Shown: positions 1 to 10,107 of the stretch, one piece after another | Position numbering within the stretch: the stretch's first letter is position 1 | How the letters are laid out: every line of letters starts with the position of its first letter | Assembly (NCBI GenBank): GCA_040437565.1 | Contig: JBDOQK010000001.1 | Span: 434,001 to 498,000 of the forward strand | Length of the DNA stretch: 64,000 nt | DNA from: Albugo candida | Lineage: Eukaryota; Oomycota; Peronosporomycetes; Albuginales | Direction: 5' to 3' | Notes under the pieces: model-generated | What the model saw: the letters and a program-made list of their open reading frames with translations, nothing else | Told to the model about the DNA's origin: nothing | Databases searched by the model: none | Program-made: the position numbers and the translations under genes

Positions 1-8
1 GCCCCTGC

Positions 9-188
9 TGTAACAACCTCCATTGTACATGCATGCATAGTTCTATATAGTCGGAGAACTGGACTAGCCAATCAGATAGGTGAACTAGGATTCTTTGATT
101 AAAATCTCACTTTCCATTTTTAGCAAATAGAGCTCCGCTAGCAAATATCTTCCTTTGCTTCCGCCCCCTTCCTCCTGCCAGCGTTACA
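9..188 (+). repeat. 5' LTR of the 1-kb LTR element
   Basis: 180 bp, starting TGTAACAACC and ending GCGTTACA, with short inverted ends (TGTAAC/GTTACA). It aligns along its whole length with 915-1096 with scattered substitutions and small indels. Confidence 0.85.
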
Positions 189-467
189 ACTGGTAGCACT
201 TGTTGGTCGTTTAACTCAAAGGTCGTTGGTCGTACGGAAGGAGTTTTCCTTACGCACTGTTTAGCGTCACGACATTGGGAAAGCCGCTCACCGAGTGTTT
301 GTCGTTTGTTCCGGTCTGCTTGGTTGGACATTTTTTTGTTTTTTTGGTTATCATGACGTCATTGAACCCTCAAGGAACTTCTCAGTTTGCCGGCTACTAC
401 GTAACCCGCCAATTTAGTACAAACAACTCGAAAAACTACTTTCTTCAACTCTTTCCTCTCTAAAACA

Positions 468-914
468 ATGGTCCAAGTCGACATATCGACACAACCAAGG
501 GTGCTAGCGTCCACTTGTAGTGACGTGGCAACCCTCATGAGTCCCCCTGTTTTGGGTGATTGCATGATTGTTGATGAGTCATCACCCCTGTCTGATGACG
601 TGGAAAGTACCCCCACCCCCAGTGTGACGGTACAGGGTAATACCGGTACTACCGGTGCAGGATGCGGTACCGGTGGTACATGCGGCACTGTCGTTGCCTC
701 GTCACAGGGTGACCAAAAGGCAACTGCAACTGTGGACGACACCAAAGGTCCCNNNNNNNNNNNNNNNNNNNNNNNNNNNNNNNNNNNNNNNNNNNNNNNN
801 NNNNNNNNNNNNNNNNNNNNNNNNNNNNNNNNNNNNNNNNNNNNNNNNNNNNTCATTGGAATGTTCTCATCGCCGATTTCAAGAAGCGACAACGAGAATT
901 CAATTCCGGGAGGA
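468..914 (+). CDS. Unidentified ORF of the small LTR element (gag-like position), interrupted by a gap
   Basis: An ATG at 468 opens 95 codons before the gap (753-852). The protein is acidic and Ser/Thr-rich at first, then runs into a Gly/Thr/Cys low-complexity stretch made by a GGTAC(C)GGT minisatellite (635-690). Right of the gap, another frame reads HWNVLIADFKKRQREFNSG up to the polypurine tract, which looks like a genuine protein C-terminus. The position between primer-binding site and 3' LTR suggests a gag-like product, but no zinc knuckle or protease is visible. Whether the two sides are in one frame cannot be known until the gap is filled. Confidence 0.4.
753..852. other. Assembly gap, 100 N
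   Basis: Fixed-size gap inside the small LTR element. The flanks are not duplicated, so real sequence of unknown length is missing. Confidence 0.95.
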
Positions 915-1096
915 TGTACCAACCTCCATTGTACATGCATGCATAGTTCTATATAGTTGGAGAACTGGACTAGCCAATCCTATAGGTGAATCAGGATTCT
1001 TTAATTAAAAACCTCACTTTCCAGTTTTTAGCAAATAGAGCTCCACCAGCAAATATCTTCCTTTGTTTCCTCCCCCTTCCTCCTGCCGGCGTTACA
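915..1096 (+). repeat. 3' LTR of the 1-kb LTR element
   Basis: 182 bp, starting TGTACCAACC and ending GCGTTACA, followed at once by the right target-site copy CCTGC (1097-1101). Confidence 0.85.
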
Positions 1097-2345
1097 CCTG
1101 CTCCTTGCTGTTGGATTCACTTGCCTCAATTCAACATTCTCATCATCCTTTACATTCCTGCGAAGGAGCATCAGGAGGAATACATATGGGTGCTAAATCA
1201 GATCAAAAGTATATATAATGGGCTATCGTCTCCCAAATTCATAATCATAGATCGCGAGCTTGCGCCAGTAAGAGCTGTACAGGAACAGCTAACAAGCAAG
1301 CATCTCTTTTGTCGCTGGCATATTGAAAAAAAATGTACTGGCAAACTGTAAGGGCAAATTTGATACTTCAAAAAAAATTGATGATTTTATGAATGATTGG
1401 TCACACGTAAGTAATGTGTTTCATGAAAAACTCAGATTCTATCAGTCTCTAATTACAAAAATCATTCTTATAGTTGCAGAAAAGCAGAAATCCTTAGCAG
1501 CTCGTGGGAAAAGATGAAATTAAAGTATGAATCAAAGCCAATTTATTGTTGTACCTGAAAGAGACATGGCTTGTGCACAAGGAGCGATTTTTAACAACAT
1601 GGGCAACGTTTTAACCTCGTTTCGAGAATAATAAAACATCGCGAGTTGAAGGAGCACATGCCACAATCAAAAAATGATTAAAGGTGTCAACAATAGATCT
1701 ACGCAATGTAAGAGCCAAGTCGACTAATTGTCTACAACAGCAAGAGAGGGAGTTTCGGAGAGCAGTTGCAGCAACAGAAATTCGAATTTACCATAATATA
1801 AAATGACAGGATATATGATGGTGTAGTGCGTAAGGTGTCAAGGAGGGCTTGGCTGGAAACAGGGCAGGAACTTGCACGCATGCTTTTGAAGCAATATATG
1901 GTCTATCCTGCTGGCACTCACTTAAAAAAAATAGATAATGACCAACCTCTCTTACCGTACGACATCCATCAGGATTGGCACCTTTCTCCAAAAACCGAAT
2001 CAACAGTCTCGGAGGATGCTGAAGAAGATTTAGGCTTGGTATTGAGGAGTTTCGGAAAATTGTGCAGCAACTTGAGACAACTTACCAAGGCTTGAACTTC
2101 AGTAAACAAAAGGAAATGAAGGTCCAACTTATGAAGATGGAAAACCAGAGCTCGAGAGCACTAAACCCCACCTGTGCCTTGGCTTAGCAGCGAGGAAGCA
2201 GGATACAAGCAGCCTTTTCAACATGAGGCTACTATAACAAACGATATCTGTCAGCATTTGAGCATCAGACACAGGGAAAATGTAGGTGTAGCAATTGCGG
2301 AAAAATCGGCGGTAACAAGCGGTCTTGCAGAGTTCCGGTTACAAG

Positions 2346-2650
2346 CTTAGATTAAGGACAAGCTTTAGTAAGAAAATAGACATTTTTCCTTTACAGAATG
2401 TTTTCATAATACATTCTATTTTCGTCGTTAGTGTATAATAACTTTTGCATCTTTACGACGCATTATAGCTCAGCAAAGGGGCAATGACTCGTCTATTAAT
2501 GATAAGTGTTTAGCTCAGTTCAAGGTATCTATATTACTAGATTAGCCTTAGACGTAAATGACTTCTATTGGTTAGAAATGTAAACTTATTTATTTTTCAA
2601 AAAAGTTGTGGGAGTAATAATTCAAGTAGGCATGACGTAATCGACATTAA
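2346..2650. other. AT-rich stretch without a recognised gene
   Basis: No coding signal. The segment near 2512-2557 resembles 11465-11510 (shared core AGCTCAG-TGAAGGTGTCTATAT with substitutions), and 2598-2641 is repeated at about 3635-3678, on the other side of the adjacent MULE. These look like fragments of older dispersed repeats. Confidence 0.5.
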
Positions 2651-3571
2651 GGGAATTGCTATTCACCGCGTGTCCTTTTCACCAATCAGATTACGGCATT
2701 ATTTCCACCTAAGTTTTTTTTTACTATTTCTACCCACCTTCCTATGATAGGGGCATTTCACTCAAAAGTTTTGATTGGTAGACCCACCCTGGATGCATAT
2801 AATCTGCCATGAAAGGCCTGACACCAGGTGTATTGAAAATCCACTATCCGTGTCGCATCCGTAAGAGATAATGTAGAGTACCTTTTTTCAGTCCAAAGAA
2901 TTCTGCTAGAGCTTTCGCAAACGTGCACTCGATTGCACCACAGGGCAATTCGGAATTCGGGCGATGCATACAAGCAGTATAGCGGTATAGAGATGACAAG
3001 TCCACTGAAAGCAGCTACGTGCAACATCTGGAAAGGATAGCCCATCCCATAATAGTACAGCCGCAGGGCGTATGTTCGCTTGAAAACCGGCATAAAAAGT
3101 TACAAATGTACTTACAAGTTACTTTAAGTTTCTCTCGTGTTACAAGACGTACGGCAAAAGAACGCTGTCGTTATCAGTTCAATTCTCAGACCAGACTGAA
3201 CGTACTTTTAACTTCTAAAGACTTTCTCGCTGGATGTAGTAGATAGACGACATATGATGGCGATCCGTAAATGCGTACTTTACTGTTTGCGAATGACGCG
3301 GTACAACGAAAAGCATGATAAGTTAGCTGATCTAGAATTGAGATTCTAGAAGTGTGCAACTATGACTTCTAATGCCTTTGATCGGCATGCAGGACTGTGA
3401 AACTGTAGCCATACAGTAAAAAGTTGATTGGAAATAGTGCAGTAATTTGATTGGTCAGAAAGTCACGATGTGGGTGGAAATAGCAATTCCATATTAAAAA
3501 AATCTGGGTGGAAATAACGCCATAATCTGATTGGTCAAAAAGTCACGCAGTGGATGGAAATAGCAATTCCC
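2651..3571. mobile_element. Non-autonomous MULE, about 0.92 kb (copy 1)
   Basis: Terminal inverted repeats start GGGAATTGCTAT and end AGCAATTCCC. Each arm carries alternating units of GGGTGGAAATAG and a box like GATTGGTCAGAAAGTCAC, the same arms as the transposase-bearing MULE at 42674-44952. The interior (about 2760-3415) matches 17340-18010 in opposite orientation along most of its length. It contains no transposase; short ORFs on both strands (for example 3019-3246 and minus 2758-3093) are preserved only roughly between the two copies. The flanks GACATTAA and TAAATCAA agree at 5 of 8 bases, too weak to claim a target duplication. Confidence 0.7.
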
Positions 3572-3702
3572 TAAATCAAAACTAAATATTATTAAAAAAC
3601 GGTGTCGGGATAGCAATACCCATTGTTTATTGTTGCAAAAAAGTTGTGGGAGTAATAATTTGAGCAGGCATGATGTAATTCAAAAGGTATTATGAAAAAA
3701 TA

Positions 3703-5801
3703 GGGAATCGTTATTCAGCCCCCACCTTTTCTTTAATCAGTCCTCAGCCTCCATAACTTGATGGAAAGCCTGGCTTCTGATTAGTTTAAATAAATATAAG
3801 AGAATAAATAAAATAAGGGAGCCGCTAACCAGCCCCCAGCCTTCATAAATTGATAGATTGGTGGCCTCTGATTGGCTTGAACAAATATAACAGAGTAAAT
3901 AAAATAAAATTAGGAGAATCGTCATTCAGCCTTATCCTTCATAAATTAATGGAAATCGGGGTCTCTGATTGGTCTGAATAGATGCAACGGAATAAAATAC
4001 AATAAAATCACACNNNNNNNNNNNNNNNNNNNNNNNNNNNNNNNNNNNNNNNNNNNNNNNNNNNNNNNNNNNNNNNNNNNNNNNNNNNNNNNNNNNNNNN
4101 NNNNNNNNNNNNNAGCCCCCACCTTTTCTTTAATCAGTCCTCAGCCTCCATAACTTGATGGAAAGCCTGGCTTCTGATTAGTTTAAATAAATATAAGAGA
4201 ATAAATAAAATAAGGGAGCCGCTAACCAGCCCCCAGCCTTCATAAATTGATAGATTGGTGGCCTCTGATTGGCTTGAACAAATATAACAGAGTAAATAAA
4301 ATAAAATTAGGAGAATCGTCATTCAGCCTTATCCTTCATAAATTAATGGAAATCGGGGTCTCTGATTGGTCTGAATAGATGCAACGGAATAAAATACAAT
4401 AAAATCACACTTCAACACATCAGACCCAACTTTTAGCAATGCATGCCTCCTTCGCTGCTTCGATGATCTACCGTGAGACAACTTGTTTGATTTACAAGGA
4501 GCGTTTTTTTTGCTATCCTACACAATAAGCGCCATATGGGCATCTACTAACATTTTGGGTGGAGAGCGTCCATGCTGCTCTCAAAAAATGGATCTCTGTG
4601 TCAACAAGTAATTTGTATTTTATGCTAATTGTGCTGGAAAAAGTTACATTTATCTGACAATTCATTTATTTCAGGTGATCTACTCTCAGTGGATTCAGCA
4701 GTTCGCCTTGCTTGCGAAGGCCAGCTTGCTGTCATTGTGCACCGAATGCAAAGCAGCACCAACAGCACCAACAACACCTGCAGCAGCAGATTTAGATATA
4801 GACCTAGCCAATCTTAATATTGTAAAACCGATTCTTAGAACAAATATTCAAATAAGGGTACTCTTTTTAGCCAATCATAACTCGTAATCATAGCTTAGAA
4901 TGCTGTATTTAAGGGTGAGGGATACATAGCGAAAACTGCGGGCTGGTTAGTGGCTCCCTAAAATAAAACCACGGGAATCGTTATTCAGCCCCACTTTCCA
5001 CAGAGTTGTGAATTAAAAATTTGTGGTAAGAAAGTGGATCTCTGTGTATCGTATGCTGGTTGTGCTGCCAACAGTCACATTTCTTTAAAAATCCATTCAT
5101 TGCAGGTGATCTACTCTTGTGTGGATTTAGCAGTTTACCTCGCCTGCATAGGCCAGCTTGCTGTCACTGTGCAGCATATGCAAATGAAGCGAGCTATAGT
5201 CCAAATGCAGCTTCGTTTCATGCTCTTAAAGGTGGTATAAAGATTTTCTGCGCGCAGCTCATCTATAGTACCAGCAGCGGCTTAGTTATAACCGAGAGTT
5301 TCAATTTTTGTAGACTCTGATCAAGTACAAGTAATTGCGACTATTTGCCATTAAGTGCAAGTAACTGAAACTTTAATTTACTATAGGCTTGTTAAAATCC
5401 ACAATGGGCTATCCTCGCGCACATTTGTTTCGTCATAAGTGGTATCACTGTCTGGTAATGATTTTGAACAGCATTGGTGGTTGGTACATCAGCAGCACCA
5501 ACATCACCAACAACACCTGTAGCAGTAGATTTAGAAATAGACCTAGATTAAGAAGTACAAAATCTGCTGAAAGCGAAGTATTTTTCATGATTATTATTTT
5601 TTTCGTTGCAGTTATCAAGACCAATCAGAGGCCACGATTACCATCAATTTATGGAGTGTGGGGGCTGAATGACGATTCCCGTGATTGTATTTTTATTAAT
5701 TCTGTTATATTTATTTAAACCAATCAGAAGCCAGGCTTTCCATCAAGTTATGGAGGCTGAGGACTGATTAAAGAAAAGGTGGGGGCTGCATTACGGTTCC
5801 C
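3703..5801. mobile_element. Foldback-like element with long, internally repeated arms
   Basis: The left arm starts GGGAATCGTTATTCAGCCC and the right end is its complement (GGTTCCC at 5795-5801); outer arms match over more than 90 bp. Each arm contains several repeats of a 90-100 bp unit with CAATCAGAGGCC-like and GCCTCCATAA-like boxes. The flanks AAAAAATA (3695-3702) and AAAGAATA (5802-5809) agree at 7 of 8 bases, a plausible MULE-type target duplication. The interior has two diverged direct copies of a CAGGTGATCTACTC segment (about 4580-4810 and 5030-5190) and CAG/CAA-rich runs at 4745-4790 and 5490-5525. No transposase is seen. Its length is inflated by a duplicated contig end. Confidence 0.65.
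4014..4113. other. Assembly gap, 100 N, with duplicated flank
   Basis: 3717-4013 (297 bp) is repeated directly after the gap at 4114-4410. This is most simply an unmerged overlap of two contigs. Confidence 0.9.
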
Positions 5802-5854
5802 AAAGAATATACCAGGGGTGTATACCATACGCACGGATATACATATTACACGTT

Positions 5855-6490
5855 TTGATACCAGTGATTGAAAGCGAGGACGAAGAACAGCAAAGTAGCA
5901 GCAGCTTCTTCGAGAACAGGAGTTATGTCAATAAGAGGGATATAATTAAAGCAGTAATTAAGTACAAACGAGAATGTAACCGTCCGTTTCGTGTGGTGTC
6001 AAGTGACAAACAGCGTTATAAGGCAGTGTGCACACAACATGGCTATTACTTCGTTATGCAGTTTTCCTTTTCGCAGACATTTAGCCCTCCAACGAAGTTT
6101 TGTTCGCACTCCTGTGAAGTATCGATTTGTCAAAGGCGTGTCGTAGATATACAACTGCGGAACAAATTGCTTCAAACCCTGCAGCCAAAGATATGGCCAT
6201 AATATCCGGTAGGAAAGTGACTCCCGTGATGATACAAACGAAGGAAGGGATTCTGCCACAAATATGAACTGTGCTCACGCACTCAAAAAGTTGAAGCTTG
6301 AGTTATACGGAAGTGATGTTGAGCAATACAGCCTCATTCCATCCTATATGGCTGCAGTAAACAATCGAGGCCACGAAGCCAAGCTTGAAATCGTAGATGA
6401 TGAATTCATGCGGTTGAGTATCATTTTCCGGGAAGAGCTTTAAGAATATAAGTCATACAGTGAGCGGCGGATATCCGTGTACGAATGCTT
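5855..6490 (+). pseudogene. MuDR-type MULE transposase, N-terminal remnant
   Basis: The frame from 5855 to 6202 gives 115 residues. An acidic, Ser-rich leader is followed by YVNKRDIIKAVIKYKREC and then a Cys/His zinc-finger-like region (CTQHGYYFVMQF ... FCSHSC), the layout of the MuDR N-terminal DNA-binding domain. A stop at 6203 ends that frame, but another frame at about 6265-6460 continues the usual next part (HALKKLKLELYGSDVEQYS and IPSYMAAVNNRGHEAKLEI). The DDE core is missing: the sequence meets a minus-strand MULE remnant near 6580. The start codon is not certain because the first codon of the open stretch is not ATG. Confidence 0.65.
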
Positions 6491-6582
6491 TCACTGCCTC
6501 CAACTTGGTGAAATTGTAGAGAAATGGATGAAGGGCACCGATGTGAGACTTTATCATTTTATGACCTATTGCAAAAAAAGGA

Positions 6583-8369
6583 TCAGACCTTTTCGATAGC
6601 GAAGCTGGACAACACACACCCAAGAAGCTGGAGAAGGATATTCTGACATTTGTTGAATTTTACTCGCTTGTCAGATGCCTCACCAGCTTGGATTACATCA
6701 AGCTGGTTTTGAATAGCAATGTTAAGCTGGCCTACCATTTGTTGAAGGTCACCTATCGACATGTGAACAAAGTTTCTGAGGAATGAGTGTCCTCCTTCAG
6801 CTCGAGAGGAAATGGTCTGTACGAGATGAAAATAAATCCGAGTCAATCGCTCCATGAAGTGTTCTTACTATGGTAGCCAAGTTTCGCGCAGATATGTGAT
6901 GCACGTTTTCATGGGATTCCTCAGATTGGGTTTTGAAAGTATCCCACAGATTCTTTTACTCGTTGACTGTAGAACGGTGCAGAATAGTGTTCCAATTCGA
7001 AATGAATTCACTTCAAGCATCCGTGAATGGAAATTGTCTTTTGCAGTTTGCCAAGTTATTCTTATTGATATGCCAGAAACAAAGCAAGTGAGGAATCCCA
7101 GTTAAAACAAATTGCCATGGCATTGATTAATGCCACTTCTCTGTCAGTTACTAGGCAGGCAGGCAGTTTTCCTGATGGAAACGTAATATTCTTGAATTGA
7201 TGAAGCGCCCATATGTAGTCACCAGCCTTTTCTAGTGGGGAAAGGACCATGGCAGTGGAATAGGACTGGTTCAGTGGGAAAGGACCATGACAGCGGAATA
7301 GAACTGGTTCAGTGAGGTCATCCCAACAATATGAAAAAGTGGCATACCGTACCGATTTGTTTCATATGCTTATTTAATCACAAACACAGGATGGTACTTA
7401 TCAACCANNNNNNNNNNNNNNNNNNNNNNNNNNNNNNNNNNNNNNNNNNNNNNNNNNNNNNNNNNNNNNNNNNNNNNNNNNNNNNNNNNNNNNNNNNNNN
7501 NNNNNNNAATGCCACTTCTCTGTCAGTTACTAGGCAGGCAGGCAGTTTTCCTGATGGAAACGTAATATTCTTGAATTGATGAAGCGCCCATATGTAGTCA
7601 CCAGCCTTTTCTAGTGGGGAAAGGACCATGGCAGTGGAATAGGACTGGTTCAGTGGGAAAGGACCATGACAGCGGAATAGAACTGGTTCAGTGAGGTCAT
7701 CCCAACAATATGAAAAAGTGGCATACCGTACCGATTTGTTTCATATGCTTATTTAATCACAAACACAGGATGGTACTTATCAACCAAATATCTTTTTTGC
7801 AACGTGAATGATATAGAGATGGCTTATATGACACGCTTGGTCTGATCTAGAGCTGTGGTGCCATATATCCCCACATTTGAGCTTATCCATCAATATCTTG
7901 AAAGATGTGCGGCCTGCAAGGTACTACTTTCGAATAGAATCTTTTCGGTTGCTGATCCCCTTTGTTATGACCGCAACTTGAGAGCCCTCAGCCGCCATCT
8001 GCCTCAAAACAGTTGCACTTTCTCTTGGTGTGCAGTTGCCCATTGACATTACAGGTATTTGTTGTAGATGCAGCGATGAATATTTTCTGGCACCTGGATG
8101 GCCACTGAGGTCAACAGCAATCTCATGGTTGTGCTCCAAGCGAGCATCATCAAGCAGCTAAACTACTTGTTTTAGACGACCAAGCCAGCGAGCAGTACAA
8201 CCATATTGACGGCTGGAAGATATCCTCTTGCTGATGTCTTCTGTTGATCTCCAATTATTTCTTCAAAGACCACTTAGGTCGCATCCGTGATGAACAGCAG
8301 TGACTTTCGAACAAGCTATTACTATAACGAATCCATTGGATAGTGCATGTAATTTTACTGCCTCATCAA
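6583..8369 (-). pseudogene. MULE transposase remnant with FAR1-like N-terminus, split by Tc1
   Basis: Read on the minus strand. The N-terminal DNA-binding region (about 8360-7924) contains YIDEAVKLHALSNGF directly at the Tc1 junction, then SSSRQYGCTARWLGRLK and LEHNHEIAVDLSGHPGARK, typical of FAR1-like zinc-finger regions. The DDE core is seen as DYIWALHQFKN and LVTDREVALINAM (second catalytic Asp) at 7250-7062, with the same segment repeated at 7629-7508 because of a gap. The C-terminal helical part (6855-6583) reads LTRIYFHLVQTISSRAEGGH and GDLQQMVGQLN. Stops and frameshifts separate the parts. The residues just before the Tc1 (about 10106-10135) appear to be HILQFSNR, so Tc1 landed inside the coding sequence. 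Confidence 0.75.
7408..7507. other. Assembly gap, 100 N, with duplicated flank
   Basis: 7129-7407 (279 bp) is repeated at 7508-7786. Confidence 0.9.
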
Positions 8370-8662
8370 TAAACTCCGCACCATAAAAATAGGGACACGT
8401 ATTTTTCTTAGAAAAAGATGTGAAAAAAGTGCACTATACATACATTAGATTAAAATAAGCACGGCGGTTTGGAATCTTTACTCAAAGTCAGAATTGGATT
8501 TTTCAATCCACAGTTATGAGCAAAAAAGTGAAAATAGGCCGCGTCAAAATGATAAGGAACACCTGTTATATTGCGCGTTCCTCGACTTTGAACACTGCAT
8601 TTATGCTCTAAGAGTGGTGCTAGTAGTGTGTCTTGAAACCCTTTAGCTCAATGACCTCCAAG

Positions 8663-8762
8663 NNNNNNNNNNNNNNNNNNNNNNNNNNNNNNNNNNNNNN
8701 NNNNNNNNNNNNNNNNNNNNNNNNNNNNNNNNNNNNNNNNNNNNNNNNNNNNNNNNNNNNNN
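8663..8762. other. Assembly gap, 100 N, with duplicated flank
   Basis: 8597-8662 (66 bp) is repeated at 8763-8828, within the Tc1 element. Confidence 0.9.
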
Positions 8763-8785
8763 GCATTTATGCTCTAAGAGTGGTG

Positions 8786-9780
8786 CTAGTAGTGTGTCTT
8801 GAAACCCTTTAGCTCAATGACCTCCAAGAAGCGATCGCTCATCGATTTCAAGAGCGCATATAGCCGTTCTTGACTGATTTCTGACCACGCTTTCCTGACT
8901 GCCGCTTCAAGCTCGCCAACCGAGTAATATTGGCGCCCGTTACCGTAAACAGAACGCGTAATGTCACCCCAGAGATTCCCTATCGGATTTAGGTCCGGCG
9001 AAAGAGACGGTCACTTCATCACATTGAGTTTGAGGTACTTGAGAAAGGCACTGGTAGATTTAGATGCATGGATACTTGCGTTATCATGCTGAAATTCGTA
9101 GCCATCTTGATGTTCACGATCTGCGAAAGGTAATAGATGGTTAGTTAACGTCCCCTGGTAGTCAAACGAGTTCTGACGACCATTCAATGCGGCCAAGGAT
9201 GTCAACCCTTTTGCGGAGAAACCGCCCCGGACCATGATTCCACCCCCTCCACTTTGGCGGCTATAAAATGTCCTTGCTTCAAGCCGGATATCGTGCCAAT
9301 AATACTTCAACCATCTGGTCCGTCGAGCGTGAACCGCTTCTCGTCTGAAAAGATGGTCCGGTCCCACTCAGTGCAATCCTTGAGCTTCTGTTTGGCCCAT
9401 TCAAGTCGTGCCGTGTGGTGGCGCTTCGTGAGTTTCGGCGTGGGTTTTATTTTCTTGTAGACAAGATAAGGCGCTCGCTGGAGCAAGCGCTGAACGGTCC
9501 TCTTGCTGACCTGTGGGCTCACGGTGTTGGCAATGGCAGCAGCGGACAAATCACCGCTGATTGCGGCATTGATGATGCACCGCACATCACACGGTCCGAG
9601 TTTCGGCTTCCTTTCAGGGCTCTTTTTCACTCCATAGCCATCAGGATTTCTTAGGTAAGCGTGGACGACGTTTGTGGAGCGCCCTAGGCTCGCAGCAATC
9701 ATCCGTAGAGTTTCTTTGTTCGACCTGAGGGCGTCAATTTGCCCTTTCTCGTACTCAGTCAGAGCCGGCTTTCGCCCCAT
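8786..9780 (-). pseudogene. Tc1-family transposase, broken
   Basis: The ATG at 9780 starts MGRKPALTEYEKGQIDALR, a helix-turn-helix DNA-binding domain. A second HTH and the QRLLQRAPYLVYKKIK stretch follow. The catalytic part shows TIFSDEKRF (first Asp), FQHDNASIHAS (second Asp) and SPDLNPIGNLWG. Three defects are visible. One base is missing from a TGG codon near 9310, shifting the frame. The Trp of the usual WPSLSPDLNP box is a TGA stop (9011-9013). The third catalytic residue, normally Glu in SPDLNPIEN, is Gly (GGG, 8978-8980). A stop at 8786-8788 closes the gene, giving about 330 codons, the normal Tc1 length. It cannot be active as it stands. Confidence 0.88.
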
Positions 9781-10107
9781 GACTTCGCTTTAAGAAACAC
9801 TAAACTCGACTATGAGCACGCAGAAAACATTCAGAAGAATCCATCCATGTTGACTAAAGGCGAAGATAGTGCCTTGTCTAACTGTGTGGTCGAGTGGCGG
9901 TGGTGTACACTATCAATATGTCGCGCAGGTCTGTGTACCTTCCCGCCAAATTTCCCACTTCCACTTATTCGATCAACACAAACAAAACGCCAAAATGATT
10001 AGCTTAATGTAGGAAAATCTTTTATTCAATTAGTAGTCGAAACAAAGGAAAATTAAGCATAATTCAGAAAATAAACGGTTGTCCCTATATTTATGGCGCG
10101 GAGTGTA

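Larger units (their letters stand above)
9..1096 (+). mobile_element. Complete small LTR retrotransposon (TRIM/LARD-like) with target-site duplication
   Basis: Two LTRs of 180 and 182 bp (9-188 and 915-1096) begin TGTA and end GTTACA. They are flanked by identical 5-bp direct repeats, CCTGC, at 4-8 and 1097-1101, as expected for retroviral-type integration. A purine run GGGAGGA (908-914) directly precedes the 3' LTR and fits a polypurine tract. Just inside the 5' LTR, TGGTAGCAC (191-199) could be a tRNA primer-binding site, but it is short. The interior (189-914) holds one ORF, no reverse transcriptase or integrase, and a 100-N gap of unknown true length. It is inserted in the coding sequence of a MULE transposase. 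The LTRs differ at several positions, so it is not very recent. If the gap hides several kb, the element could be larger and autonomous. Confidence 0.85.
1..2345 (+). pseudogene. MULE (Mutator-like) transposase remnant, split by an LTR element
   Basis: Decayed DDE transposase of the MULE superfamily. Before the LTR element the window holds only 8 bases of it (1-8); after the insertion it resumes at 1102. Joining the two sides across one target-site copy gives the residues MPLLLAVGFTCLNSTF, the usual MULE stretch after the first catalytic Asp. The next part (about 1160-1380) contains EEYIWVLNQIK, the IIDRELAPVRAV box (second catalytic Asp) and HLFCRWHIEKN. The reading frame shifts near 1150 and near 1330, and stops follow. 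At 2275-2330 a Cys-Cys-Lys-Cys stretch (CSNCGKIGGNKRSC) resembles the C-terminal zinc knuckle of MULEs, with the His replaced. The N-terminal third lies left of the window. The family call is firm; no function remains. Confidence 0.75.
8372..10105 (-). mobile_element. Complete Tc1/mariner element (inactive)
   Basis: Terminal inverted repeats of about 35 bp, starting (A/C)ACTCCGC(A/G)CCATAAA, lie at 8372-8406 and 10071-10105, roughly 85% alike. Both ends abut a TA dinucleotide (8370-8371 and 10106-10107), the standard Tc1/mariner target. The transposase runs on the minus strand. Part of the C-terminal region is doubled around a gap. The element interrupts a minus-strand MULE transposase, whose reading frame can be followed across the empty site. 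Confidence 0.85.

Noticed and set aside
655-1008. ORF crossing the gap and the 3' LTR
   Set aside because: It depends on 100 N being translated and runs into the LTR; it is a frame shadow.
2643-3579. Target-site duplication for the first 0.9-kb MULE
   Set aside because: GACATTAA and TAAATCAA agree at only 5 of 8 positions, no better than chance in AT-rich DNA.
3737-3925. 62-residue minus-strand ORF with two hydrophobic segments, repeated at 4134-4322
   Set aside because: It lies in the AT-rich arm of the foldback-like element, and the second copy is the duplicated contig end. Hydrophobicity comes from AAATAAA-rich DNA.
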